DNA from: DASSUW01 sp963803335
GTDB taxonomy: Bacteria; Actinomycetota; Thermoleophilia; Solirubrobacterales; Solirubrobacteraceae
Direction of reading: 5' to 3'
Length of the DNA stretch: 64,000 nucleotides
Assembly (NCBI GenBank): GCA_963803335.1
Contig: CAWDME010000013.1
Span: forward strand, 186,001-250,000
A program made the translations under genes and the position numbers. This document shows, in pieces, positions 15,408 to 23,284 of this stretch. The notes under the pieces were generated by a model. It saw only the letters and a program-made list of their open reading frames with translations, was not told the DNA's origin and did no database searches. Position 1 is the first letter of the stretch. Every line of letters starts with the position of its first letter.

Positions 15408-16676
15408 GTGAGCACGATCGTCTTCTTCCCCGAGGGCGCGTACGGGCCGACGAACAACTGCGTCGGCATCGGTGACGTGCTGCGGCAGCGCGGCCACCGC
15501 GTGGTCTTCATCGTCGAGCAGTCGTTCGCCGGCACGCTCGAGGCGCAAGGGTTCGAGGAGCGGCTGATGCGGCTCGGCCCGCCGCCGGAGCAGGAGGAGG
15601 AGCCCGGGCAGTTCTGGAAGGACTTCATCCGCGAGACGGCGCCGGTGTTCCGCAAGCCGACGATCGAGCAGCTCGGCGACTTCATCGCGCCGACGTTCCA
15701 GGCACTCATCGACGGGTCCAAGTACGTCGACGAGCGCCTGCACGAGATCTTCGACGACGTCCAGCCGGACGTGATCGTGGAGGACAACGTCGTGAGCTTC
15801 CCGGCGCTCCCGGCCAGCGGGCGCCCGTGGGTCCGGATCGTCTCCTGCAACCCGGCGGAGGTGAAGGACCCAGACGTGCCGCCGACGTTCTCCGGCTACC
15901 CGGCGGCCGACAAGAGCGGCTGGGAGGAATTCCGCGCCGAGTACGCGCGCACGCACGACGACATGCACGCGGACTTCGACGCGTTCTGCCGGGAGCGCGG
16001 GGCGCCGCCGCTGACCGAGCTCGAGTTCATGCACACGAGCCCGGACCTCAACCTCTACCTGTATCCCGCCGAGGTCGACTATCCCCGCGCGCAACCGCTC
16101 GACGCGAGCTGGCACAACCTGCAGACGAGCGTCCGCGACACCGACGCCCCGTGGGAGCCGCCGGCCGGTGACGGCCCGCTGATCTACCTCAGCCTCGGCT
16201 CGCTCGGCTCGGGCGACGTCGAGCTGATGCGCACGCTGATCGCCACGCTCGCCGACGTGCCGGCCCGCATCGTCGTCTCGAAGGGCCCGCAGCACGACCA
16301 GCTCGAGCTGGCGCCGAACATGACCGGGGCGGAGTTCCTGCCGCAGGTGTCGATCCTGCCCCACGTCGACGTGGTCATCACGCACGGCGGCAACAACACC
16401 GTGACGGAGTGCCTGCGCTTCGGCAAGCCGACCGTGATCCTGCCGCTGTTCTGGGACCAGTACGACAACGCCCAGCGACTGCACGAGACCGGTTTCGGGA
16501 TTCGGCTCGACACGTACGACCACGCGCCCGAGGAGCTAACCGGGGCAGTCGATCGCCTGCTCGCGGACGAAGCGCTCAAGCAGCGGCTCGATCGGATGGC
16601 GAGCCGCCTCGCATCCGCCCCCGGCACCGTCACCGCCGCCGACCTGATCGAGCGTGCGGCTCGCGATCGTCAGTGA
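15408..16676 (+). CDS. GT1-family glycosyltransferase (UGT/MGT type)
   Basis: 422 residues with two Rossmann domains. The N-terminal acceptor domain starts STIVFFPEGAYGPTNNCVGIG. The C-terminal donor domain has PLIYLSLGSLGSGD and the signature THGGNNTVTECLRFGKPTVI followed by PLFWDQYDNAQRL, which holds the nucleotide-sugar site. It likely moves a sugar from UDP- or TDP-sugar to a small lipophilic acceptor; the acceptor is unknown. The GTG start sits 8 nt after TAGCGT. The 3' end overlaps the phosphoesterase gene by 23 nt. Confidence 0.88.
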   Translation: MSTIVFFPEGAYGPTNNCVGIGDVLRQRGHRVVFIVEQSFAGTLEAQGFEERLMRLGPPPEQEEEPGQFWKDFIRETAPVFRKPTIEQLGDFIAPTFQALIDGSKYVDERLHEIFDDVQPDVIVEDNVVSFPALPASGRPWVRIVSCNPAEVKDPDVPPTFSGYPAADKSGWEEFRAEYARTHDDMHADFDAFCRERGAPPLTELEFMHTSPDLNLYLYPAEVDYPRAQPLDASWHNLQTSVRDTDAPWEPPAGDGPLIYLSLGSLGSGDVELMRTLIATLADVPARIVVSKGPQHDQLELAPNMTGAEFLPQVSILPHVDVVITHGGNNTVTECLRFGKPTVILPLFWDQYDNAQRLHETGFGIRLDTYDHAPEELTGAVDRLLADEALKQRLDRMASRLASAPGTVTAADLIERAARDRQ

Positions 16677-17142
16677 CACGCACCTCCCACGCGGCAACCG
16701 CGCGCTCCCGCCGGCCTGCCTCGAGCACCTGCGCGCCGCCGACCTGATCCTCCATGCCGGCGACTTCATGGAGCTGGGAGTGCTCGAGGAGCTGGAGGCG
16801 CTCGGCCCGCCCGTCTGCGGCGTGCGCGGCAACGTCGACTCCGCCGAGCTGCAGGCCCGCCTGCCGCTGACGCGGATCGTCGAGGCGGGCGGCGCCCGGA
16901 TCGCGATCATCCACGACACCGGCCCGGCCGCCGGCCGGCTCGCGCGCATGCGCCGCCGCTTCCCCGACGCCGACGCGGTCGTCTTCGGCCACTCCCACAT
17001 CCCGCTGCTCGAGAGCGAGGCCGGCTTCACGATCTTCAACCCCGGCTCGCCGACCGAGCGCCGCCGCTCGCCCCGCCACACGATGGGGCTCGCGACCGTC
17101 ACTGTCGGCCGGGTGACATTCGAGCTGATACCGCTCGACTGA
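16654..17142 (+). CDS. YfcE/MJ0936-type metallophosphoesterase
   Basis: 162 residues. All calcineurin-like metal motifs are present: SDTHLPRG (D-x-H), HAGDF (GD), GVRGNVDS (GN-x-D), IIHDTG (H) and FGHSHIP (GH-x-H), closing with NPGSPTERR. This single-domain family hydrolyses phosphodiesters or nucleotides with Mn or Ni; the physiological substrate is unclear. It overlaps the glycosyltransferase by 23 nt, so the two are co-transcribed. Confidence 0.9.
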   Translation: MRLAIVSDTHLPRGNRALPPACLEHLRAADLILHAGDFMELGVLEELEALGPPVCGVRGNVDSAELQARLPLTRIVEAGGARIAIIHDTGPAAGRLARMRRRFPDADAVVFGHSHIPLLESEAGFTIFNPGSPTERRRSPRHTMGLATVTVGRVTFELIPLD

Positions 17143-17174
17143 ACTGACCGGTTACCGGGAAATCAGATCTCGGG

Positions 17175-17639
17175 ATGAAAGGATGGAGGCTGATCGCGGC
17201 CGGGACGATCCTGTTCTGGGGCTGGGTGCTCATCGGCGCGGCCATCTGGGGCGACGCCGATACGCCGCCGATCGGCTACGTCCCGCTGGTGGCGGCGGCG
17301 GCGATCACATCGGTCGCCGCGGGTACCGGCCTACGAGATCGCGAGCGCCGCTACGAGCGGTTGCCGCTATGGCTGGCCCTGGCGCTGGGCGTGCTGGAGC
17401 TCGCGGGTGCGATCTCGGCATGGCCGACCCGGAGGGAGACGGCTACGCGCTTCCGCTCGTGCTGGCGATGCTGCTGGTGCCCGCCGTTCCCCTGTCCGCG
17501 TTCGGCGTCCGCCGCTTCCGCCGCGCGCCGGAGCGCGTCCGGCCGCCGTTCCAGGTACGGCTCCGCCGCGGCTGGGACGAAGCGACGAAGAGCTGGTCGG
17601 TCCTCGCCCACGACAGCGGCCTGCTCGTGCTCCCGTTGA
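17175..17639 (+). CDS. Membrane protein fragment; probable 5' part of a frameshifted gene
   Basis: The first 85 residues hold three clear membrane helices (LIAAGTILFWGWVLIGAAIW; VPLVAAAAITSVAAG; LPLWLALALGVLELAGAIS). After about 17430 the frame becomes Arg/Cys/Trp/Ser-rich nonsense. The continuation of a four-helix unit (YALPLVLAMLLVPAVPL) is found in the +2-shifted frame of the next entry. I read this as the N-terminal part of one membrane protein split by a frameshift. A separate overlapping gene is possible. Confidence 0.5.
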   Translation: MKGWRLIAAGTILFWGWVLIGAAIWGDADTPPIGYVPLVAAAAITSVAAGTGLRDRERRYERLPLWLALALGVLELAGAISAWPTRRETATRFRSCWRCCWCPPFPCPRSASAASAARRSASGRRSRYGSAAAGTKRRRAGRSSPTTAACSCSR

Positions 17640-18376
17640 CGTCGTTCGTCCTCGGCAGCGGCGGCTGGCTCGGCGCCTACCTGCTCACCGGCGCGTGGGC
17701 GCACCGGATGATGGCGCGCCTCGCGCTCACGGGGTTCATCACGCTGCTGCCGTTCACCCTGCTCGGCACGTTCCTGGGCACGGCGTTCATCGGTGCGCTC
17801 AACCGCCGGCTGGACGGACAGCACGCCACGGCCGCCGACGGGCTGCGGATCGCGTGGCAACACCGTGGCCCGATCTTCCGCTGGGCGCTGCTCGCGGCCG
17901 GCGTCGGGGCCATCCTCCAGGGGCTCCAGCAGATCAAGTCCGAGTGGGCGCTCGCTCCACTCATCAGTGCGCTCGCCGGGATCGCGTGGGGCGTGCTCAC
18001 GCTGTTCGTGCTGCCCGTGCTCGCGATCGAGGGTGTGGGCGTGCGTGACGCCGCGCGGCGAGCAGGCTCCCTCGTCCGCGAGAAGTGGGGCGAGGGCATG
18101 GGGGGCCTTGGCAATCTCACGACGGTCAGCATCGTGCTGACGCTGCCGCTCGCGGTGGCGTTTGGCGTAGTCCTCGGCGTGACGGCTGTGGACCACGACG
18201 CCTACACGGCCGTCCTCGTCGTCTTCTTCACGTTCATGCTCGCGTCGTCCGCTGTCGGCACCGCCGGTCAGGTCCTCGCGGTCGCGCTCTACCGTCACGC
18301 GACCGGCCGATCGACCGGGCCGTTCACCACCGGCGAGCTGAATGACGCGTTGGTGCGCCGGCGCAAGCTCCGCTGA
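17420..18376 (+). CDS. DUF6159-like polytopic membrane protein
   Basis: 318 residues from ATG 17420. A first helix (LPLVLAMLLVPAVPLSAFGV) ends in RRFRR. The domain that looks like DUF6159 then begins FQVRLRRGWDEATKSWSVL, with further helices (LLVLPLTSFVLGSGGWLGAYL; ALTGFITLLPFTLLGTFLG; APLISALAGIAWGVLTLFVLPVL; VLTLPLAVAFGVVLGV) and a conserved VREKWGEGMGG loop. Function unknown. ATG 17420 may be only an internal Met if the upstream three-helix fragment belongs to the same gene. Confidence 0.65.
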   Translation: MADPEGDGYALPLVLAMLLVPAVPLSAFGVRRFRRAPERVRPPFQVRLRRGWDEATKSWSVLAHDSGLLVLPLTSFVLGSGGWLGAYLLTGAWAHRMMARLALTGFITLLPFTLLGTFLGTAFIGALNRRLDGQHATAADGLRIAWQHRGPIFRWALLAAGVGAILQGLQQIKSEWALAPLISALAGIAWGVLTLFVLPVLAIEGVGVRDAARRAGSLVREKWGEGMGGLGNLTTVSIVLTLPLAVAFGVVLGVTAVDHDAYTAVLVVFFTFMLASSAVGTAGQVLAVALYRHATGRSTGPFTTGELNDALVRRRKLR

Positions 18377-18718
18377 CGCCGCTGCCGCTCGTGCAGCTCG
18401 TCGACGCCAACGACGTCAACCCGGACGGCAGCCTCGACTACACGGCGCCGTTCGACCGGCCGTACGACTGGACGGCGTCGGGCGACCCGAAGCTGCTCGC
18501 GCGCACATTCGGGTTCTTCGCGACGGATGCCGGCCTCGCGGAGATCCGCACGTACGCCGTGGACGTTCCGGGACGAACAGCGGTACCTGCTGTCCGACTA
18601 CCGCGACAACCCGCTCGAGGAGTACCTGCAGTTCTACGGGCTGGGCATCGACGGGGTCTTCTCGGACTACTCCGGGACCGCGGTGGCGGCCCGGTATCTG
18701 TCCGAGCTCCTGCCGTAG
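18373..18718 (+). pseudogene. Glycerophosphodiester phosphodiesterase (GlpQ-like) remnant
   Basis: PLVQLVDANDVNPDGSLDYTAPFDRPYDW is a strongly conserved GlpQ segment, cited here as its parts QLVDANDVNPDGSLDY and TFGFFATDAGLAEIRTYA. The frame then jumps to TWTFRDEQ-like WTFRDEQRYLLSDY and GIDGVFSDYSGTAVAARYL, the end of the enzyme. The N-terminal part with the catalytic His and metal ligands is missing, and an internal stretch between RTYA and WTFRD is deleted. It starts at once in the stop region of the preceding gene. A dead relic. Confidence 0.82.
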
Positions 18719-18808
18719 AGACGGCGTGCGGGTCGGCGACGGCGACCAGCCGCCGACCCGCATCCACCGCATCACATACGAGCGGCAACGCGCCCGCAAG
18801 GCCTGGGC

Positions 18809-18877
18809 CGTTGAGTTCACTCAACGCTTGACAACGATTCTTTCGAAAGCTACCTTTCGAAACATGACTTTCGAAGG
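18809..18877 (+). promoter_or_regulatory. Promoter/operator of the ArsR-type regulator
   Basis: TTGACA (18828-18833), 17 nt, TACCTT (18851-18856) is a clean sigma-70-type promoter. Just upstream is the perfect 18-bp palindrome CGTTGAGTTCACTCAACG (18809-18826). Three CTTTCGAA(A/G) boxes start at 18840, 18854 and 18868, each 14 bp apart, covering the spacer, the -10 and codons 2-5. This layout suggests tight autoregulation. Confidence 0.65.
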
Positions 18878-19433
18878 ACCGCGCGAGCTCACCGATCCCA
18901 AGGCGATGCGGGCGATGGCGCATCCCGTGCGCCTGGCGCTGATGGAGGCGCTCAACGACGCCGGCACGCTGACCGCCACGGAGGCGGCCGAACGGGTCGG
19001 CGAGAGCCCGTCCAACTGCTCGTTCCATCTGCGCCAGCTCGCCAAGTACGGCTTCGTCGAAGAGGCCGAGGGCGGCACCGGTCGCCAGCGGCCGTGGAAG
19101 ACGGTGCACACCGGCATGCGGTTCACGGACGTCCAAGAGGATCCGGAGACCGCCCGCGCCGCCGGAGCGCTGGCGCGCGTGGTGCAGGAGCGCTGGCTCG
19201 AGCGCGCGCGCGTCGGGCTCGCCCAGCGGCACACGCTGCCCGAGGAGTGGCGGCGCGTCTCCGGCTCGGACCAGATGACGCTGTACGTCACGCCGGAGGA
19301 GATGAAGGAGGTCAACGACGAGATCCTCCAGATCCTGTTCCGCTACCGCGACCGCATCGAGGACCACTCCAATCGGCCGCCGGGCTCGCGGCAGATGGAG
19401 CACGTCGCGTTCTACTACCCCGTCGGCGACTGA
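18864..19433 (+). CDS. ArsR-type winged-helix transcriptional regulator
   Basis: 189 residues. LTDPKAMRAMAHPVRLALMEAL is the usual entry of an ArsR-like winged helix, read here as RAMAHPVRLALMEAL. The recognition helix is in TEAAERVGESPSNCSFHLRQLAKYGFVEEA, seen as ESPSNCSFHLRQL. A C-terminal extension (TLYVTPEEMKEVNDEI) follows. No metal-binding Cys cluster is seen, so it is probably not a metal sensor. Start ATG 18864 lies inside a set of TTTCGAA boxes, so it probably represses itself and the MFS gene that begins 2 nt after its stop. Confidence 0.87.
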   Translation: MTFEGPRELTDPKAMRAMAHPVRLALMEALNDAGTLTATEAAERVGESPSNCSFHLRQLAKYGFVEEAEGGTGRQRPWKTVHTGMRFTDVQEDPETARAAGALARVVQERWLERARVGLAQRHTLPEEWRRVSGSDQMTLYVTPEEMKEVNDEILQILFRYRDRIEDHSNRPPGSRQMEHVAFYYPVGD

Positions 19434-19434
19434 C

Positions 19435-20625
19435 ATGCGGCGCGTCCTCGCCCGCCGCGACATGCGGCTGTACGTCATCGCCCAGACGCTGTCGATGTTC
19501 GGCGACACCGCCCTGTGGCTGGCGCTCGCCGTGTGGGCAAAGACGCTCACCGGCAGCAGCGCCGCGGCAGGCATGGTCATCTTCGGCATCACCGCACCGG
19601 GGCTGTTCGCGCCGCTGTCGGGCCTGCTCGCCGACCGCGTGCGGCGCCGGCCGCTGCTGATCGTCACCAATCTCGCCACCGCCGTCGCGGTGCTGCCGTT
19701 GCTGCTCGTGCAGGATCGCGGCGACGTCTGGATCATCTACGCCGTCACCGTCGCCTACGGGTTCTCGTTCACCGTGCTCGGCGCCGGGCTGTCGGGGTTG
19801 CTGGCGACGATGCTGCCGGCGGACGAGCTGGCCGAGGCCAACGGCGTGATGCAGACTGCGCGCGAGGGCCTGCGCCTGTTCGCGCCACTGGCCGGCGCCG
19901 GGCTGTTCAGCGCCGCCGGCGGGGGCGCGGTTGCGCTGCTGGACGTCGCGACGTTTCTGATCGCCGCCGTCCTGCTGGGGATGATGCGCGTCGTCGAGCC
20001 GGCGCCCGAGCCGAGGGCCGGCCGGCTGCTCGCGGGGATCGCCGACGGCGCGCGCCACCTGCGCGTCACGGTCCCGCTGCGCCAGCTCACGGTGGCCTCC
20101 GCCGTCGCGCTGCTGGTCATCGGCTTCTCGGAGACGCTGACGTTCGAGATCGCGGGCCGCGGGCTCGGGCGCGGGCCGAGCTTCGTCGGTGTGCTGATCG
20201 CCGTGCAGGGCGTGGGCGCCGTAGCCGGTGCTGCCAGCGCCGCCACGCTCGTCCGTCGCTTCGGCGAGGGCTACCTGGCCGGCGTCGGGATGCTCGTCTT
20301 CAGCCTCGGCGTGACGCTGTCGATGAGCGACGCGCTGCCCGTCGTGCTCGCCGGCAAGGTGCTGTTCGGCGCGGGTATCCCGTGGATCATCGTCGCGCTG
20401 TTCACGCTGCTCCAGCGGCTGACACCCGGCCCCCTCCAGGGCCGCACGTACTCGGCCATCGACGTGCTGTGCAACACCCCGCAGACGGTGTCGATCGCGC
20501 TCGGCGCGCTGCTCGTCGCGTTCGTCGACTACCGGCTGCTCCTGCTCGTCGAGGCGGTCGTCGTGGCCGCCGCGGGCACGTGGCTGCTCACGCGCCGTGA
20601 ACAGCGCGTCAGCCTCCCGCACTAA
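19435..20625 (+). CDS. MFS exporter
   Basis: 396 residues with about 10-12 hydrophobic helices. The start MRLYVIAQTLSMFGDTALWLA and the loop GLLADRVRRRPLL (motif A-like, after helix 2) are typical of macrolide- and multidrug-type MFS exporters. A second set of six helices follows a central Arg-rich loop (EPRAGRLLAG). The substrate is unknown. It is directly downstream of, and co-transcribed with, the ArsR-type regulator. The pair looks like a regulated efflux system. Confidence 0.88.
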   Translation: MRRVLARRDMRLYVIAQTLSMFGDTALWLALAVWAKTLTGSSAAAGMVIFGITAPGLFAPLSGLLADRVRRRPLLIVTNLATAVAVLPLLLVQDRGDVWIIYAVTVAYGFSFTVLGAGLSGLLATMLPADELAEANGVMQTAREGLRLFAPLAGAGLFSAAGGGAVALLDVATFLIAAVLLGMMRVVEPAPEPRAGRLLAGIADGARHLRVTVPLRQLTVASAVALLVIGFSETLTFEIAGRGLGRGPSFVGVLIAVQGVGAVAGAASAATLVRRFGEGYLAGVGMLVFSLGVTLSMSDALPVVLAGKVLFGAGIPWIIVALFTLLQRLTPGPLQGRTYSAIDVLCNTPQTVSIALGALLVAFVDYRLLLLVEAVVVAAAGTWLLTRREQRVSLPH

Positions 20626-20639
20626 CCTCGTTCCCGGCC

Positions 20640-21584
20640 ATGGACGTGTCGCTCTTCTTCGCCGGTACCGCCGGGTCCGTCCCCACCGCGCGACGGGGGC
20701 TCCCGGCGCTGCTGCTGCGCGCCGGCGGCGAGCGCATCCTGTTCGATTGCGGCGAGGGAACGCAACAGCAGCTACTCAGGTCCATCGGACTGCCGGAGGT
20801 CGACGCCGTTTTCATTACGCATTTCCACCTCGACCACTGGCTCGGCCTGATCGGGATGGTCAAGACGTTCGACCTGCGCGGGCGCGACCGCCCGCTGACC
20901 ATCTACGGGCCGCCCGGGCTGCGGCAGCTGTTCGGCGGCCTGCGGCCGGTGGTCGGCCGCTCCACCTATCCGCTCGAGCTCGTGGACCTCGAGCCGCACG
21001 ACGAGATCCGCTTCGGCTCCTTCCTGATCTCGCCGTTCCCGGTCAACCACCGCGTGGAGGCCTACGGGTACGCGTTCGTGGAGGACGACCGGCCGGGCCG
21101 CTTCGACGTGGAGGCGGCGCGCGCGCTCGGCGTGCCCGACGGGCCGGCGTTCGGGCGGCTGCAGCGCGGCGAGGTCGTCAACGGCGTGCGGCCCGAGCAG
21201 GTGATGGGCGAGACGCGCTCCGGCCGCCGGATCGTCGTCTCCGGGGACACCGCGCCGTGCCAGGCCGTGGAGGTGTTCGCGCACGGCGCCGACGTGCTCG
21301 TCCACGAGGCGACGTTCATGGAGGACGAGCGCGCCCGCGCGCGCGAGACGTTCCACTCGACTGCGCAGCAGGCGGCCGAGATCGCCCGCGAAGCCGGCGT
21401 GCGGCTGCTCGCGCTCACCCATCTCTCCACCCGCTACTTCCCGCGCGACATCCGCGAGGAGGCGCGCGCGGTGTTCCCCAACACGGTCGTCCCGCGCGAC
21501 TTCGACGAGATCACGGTGCCGTTCCCCGAGCGCGGCGAGCCGGCGATCGTCAAGCCCGAGCGCGAGCCGGAGCCGGTGTCGTGA
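20640..21584 (+). CDS. rnz: Ribonuclease Z
   Basis: 314 residues, the long-known size of bacterial RNase Z. Beta-lactamase-fold motifs: LFFAGTAGSVPT start, FDCGEGTQQQLL, ITHFHLDHWLGL (HxHxDH, with Leu for the common Gly), NHRVEAYGY, VSGDTAPC and LTHLSTRYF. It cuts the 3' trailer of tRNA precursors. The tRNA in this window encodes no CCA, which is the substrate type that needs RNase Z. Its stop overlaps the GTG of the next small gene (GTGA). Confidence 0.88.
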   Translation: MDVSLFFAGTAGSVPTARRGLPALLLRAGGERILFDCGEGTQQQLLRSIGLPEVDAVFITHFHLDHWLGLIGMVKTFDLRGRDRPLTIYGPPGLRQLFGGLRPVVGRSTYPLELVDLEPHDEIRFGSFLISPFPVNHRVEAYGYAFVEDDRPGRFDVEAARALGVPDGPAFGRLQRGEVVNGVRPEQVMGETRSGRRIVVSGDTAPCQAVEVFAHGADVLVHEATFMEDERARARETFHSTAQQAAEIAREAGVRLLALTHLSTRYFPRDIREEARAVFPNTVVPRDFDEITVPFPERGEPAIVKPEREPEPVS

Positions 21585-22039
21585 ACGGCTGGTTCACGCT
21601 GCCCGACGCCTGCAACGGCGTGCATGAGCGGTTCCTGGCCGCGCTGCGCGAGCACACGCGCGACTGGCCGCCGGACGTGCAGCCGCAAAGCTCGGGCGCG
21701 TTCCTGATCGACGGCGTGCTCACCACGTACGTCGATCTCGCCGACGAGCACCAGGTCGTCGCGTCGTTCCGTGCCGAGTTCGACGGCTCGGGCGTCTACG
21801 CGAACCAGGTGTCGACGATCGGCGGACTCGGCGCGGCGGGCAGCCCCGAGTCGTGCGCTGCCGAGGCCGCGCGCTGGTACCTGCAGCAGCTCGGCCGTCC
21901 GATCGAGCGGCACGAGTGGTTCGAGGGCGGCAAGCGCGTCGAGGTGCGCTGGCGGTTCGCCGGCGAGGACGGCTGGCTGGCGGCCTCGAATGGTGACCAG
22001 ACGGGCCGGCCGGCCGACCGGATCGTCGCGCTGCGCTGA
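21581..22039 (+). CDS. Conserved-looking hypothetical protein
   Basis: 152 residues, no family recognised. It is soluble with mixed alpha/beta character and many aromatic residues (NGWFTLPD, RWYLQQLGRP, HEWFEGGKRVEVRWRFAG, DGWLAA). It has no signal peptide or membrane segment. It overlaps the RNase Z stop by 4 nt and so is translationally coupled to it. It is followed by a 7-bp GC hairpin. A role linked to tRNA processing would be guesswork. Confidence 0.6.
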   Translation: MNGWFTLPDACNGVHERFLAALREHTRDWPPDVQPQSSGAFLIDGVLTTYVDLADEHQVVASFRAEFDGSGVYANQVSTIGGLGAAGSPESCAAEAARWYLQQLGRPIERHEWFEGGKRVEVRWRFAGEDGWLAASNGDQTGRPADRIVALR

Positions 22040-22044
22040 AGCCG

Positions 22045-22060
22045 CGGCGCGTTCGCGCCG
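22045..22060 (+). terminator. Short GC hairpin
   Basis: CGGCGCG-TT-CGCGCCG, a 7-bp stem just after the hypothetical gene; no T run follows. Confidence 0.35.
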
Positions 22061-22069
22061 ACATAGGTC

Positions 22070-22657
22070 GTGCCGATGCTGCGCCTTGCCGTCTTCGCCG
22101 GGTCGATCGCGGCGCTCACGGTCGTCGCAGCCGGCATCGTGGACGCGTCACCACTGGTCTTCTGGAGCACACACCGCGAGCGGGCGGCGATCGAGCACGG
22201 CCGCACCGTGGTGCTCATCGGCACCGCCCTGACGCTCTTGGCGGCAGCCGCGATCGCCGGGCGGGGCGCGAGGCGCGCCGCGCTCGTGGTCGCGGTCTCG
22301 CCAGTCGTCCCGGCCATGCTCGTCGTTACGGCGAGCGGCACTGCGCTCGGTCTCCTGGCCGAGCTCCCGGCGCTCAGTGTCGGCATGGCTGCCGCGTTCG
22401 TCGGCTGTACTGACGTTGCCGACCGCCCGCGGCGGGCCGCGGGCGCCGCGATCGGCATTGGCACGCTGTGGATGTCCGGCGCGGGAGGCACCGACTGGGC
22501 GATGGTCCTCGCAGCCGGCCTCGCACTCGCCGTGTACCTACACGCGCGCGCTGGCGGTACGGCGCCGCAGGTCGCCGCGGTCGCGCTGGTGCCGGTCCTC
22601 GGCTTCGCCGCGCTCACCGGCATTGCCGTGTTTGCGGGTGGCACGCTCGCGGGCTGA
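22070..22657 (+). CDS. Polytopic membrane protein of unknown function
   Basis: 195 residues, almost all hydrophobic: about six helices (LAVFAGSIAALTVVAAGIV; VVLIGTALTLLAAAAIAG; ALVVAVSPVVPAMLVV; LSVGMAAAFVG; WAMVLAAGLALAVYL; VAALVPVLGFAALTGIAVF) with short Arg-rich loops (RGARRA, DRPRRA). No family recognised and no catalytic motif. The start is GTG or ATG at 22070-22076 with no clear ribosome-binding site. It lies just before the pyr operon leader but is not obviously part of it. Confidence 0.55.
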   Translation: MPMLRLAVFAGSIAALTVVAAGIVDASPLVFWSTHRERAAIEHGRTVVLIGTALTLLAAAAIAGRGARRAALVVAVSPVVPAMLVVTASGTALGLLAELPALSVGMAAAFVGCTDVADRPRRAAGAAIGIGTLWMSGAGGTDWAMVLAAGLALAVYLHARAGGTAPQVAAVALVPVLGFAALTGIAVFAGGTLAG

Positions 22658-22693
22658 GGCCCGCGTCCGGGCTCGCTGCTAAGTTCCTGCGCG

Positions 22694-22735
22694 TCCCTTT
22701 AACCCGGTCCCGTGAGGCCAGGAAGGAACCGCTGC
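22694..22735 (+). promoter_or_regulatory. PyrR-binding leader of the pyr operon
   Basis: GGTCCCGTGAGGCC (22706-22719) matches the PyrR recognition loop (UCC-n-GUGAGG). Flanking TCCCTTT and GGAAGGA can pair, placing the ribosome-binding sequence AGGAAGGA in the stem 6 nt before ATG 22736. PyrR bound with UMP would stabilise the hairpin and block translation, the mechanism known for mycobacterial pyrR leaders. Confidence 0.75.
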
Positions 22736-23284
22736 ATGACCCACGCCAAGGTCGTCCTCGACGAGGACGACGTCCGCCGGACGCTCGTGCGCATCGCGCA
22801 CGAGATCGTCGAGAAGAACGCCGGCGAACCAGTGGCGCTCGTCGGCATCCACCGCCGCGGCGCGCATCTCGCGAACCGCCTCCACCGGCTGGTCTGCGAC
22901 CTGCTGGACGAGGAGGTCCCGCTCGGCGACATCGACATCGCCTTCTACCGCGACGATCTCTCCACGCGCGCGGCCGACCCCGCCGTGCACGCCTCGCACC
23001 TGCCGTTCGCGCTCGAGGGCTACACCGTCGTGTTGGTGGACGACGTGCTGTACACCGGCCGCACCGCGCGCGCCGGGATCGAGGCGCTGTTCGACTACGG
23101 GCGCCCGGCCCGCGTGCAGCTCGCCGTGCTGGCCGACCGCGGCCATCGCGAGCTGCCGATCCGCCCCGACTACGTCGGGAAGAACCTGCCCACGGCCCGC
23201 ACCGAGCGGGTCAACGTCCGCGTGGCCGAGCTCGACGGCATCGACGAGGTCGCCATCGTCACGCTCCAGGAGGCGCTGGCATGA
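22736..23284 (+). CDS. pyrR: Bifunctional PyrR: pyr-operon RNA-binding regulator / uracil phosphoribosyltransferase
   Basis: 182 residues. A type I phosphoribosyltransferase with the PRPP loop VVLVDDVLYTGRTARAGIEAL (key part DDVLYTGRT), DIDIAFYRDDL and the typical start AKVVLDEDDVRRTL. It senses UMP/UTP and binds pyr mRNA; it also makes UMP from uracil. ATG 22736 is chosen because the PyrR-binding hairpin ends just before it. It leads the operon and ends in an ATGA overlap with pyrB. Confidence 0.95.
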   Translation: MTHAKVVLDEDDVRRTLVRIAHEIVEKNAGEPVALVGIHRRGAHLANRLHRLVCDLLDEEVPLGDIDIAFYRDDLSTRAADPAVHASHLPFALEGYTVVLVDDVLYTGRTARAGIEALFDYGRPARVQLAVLADRGHRELPIRPDYVGKNLPTARTERVNVRVAELDGIDEVAIVTLQEALA

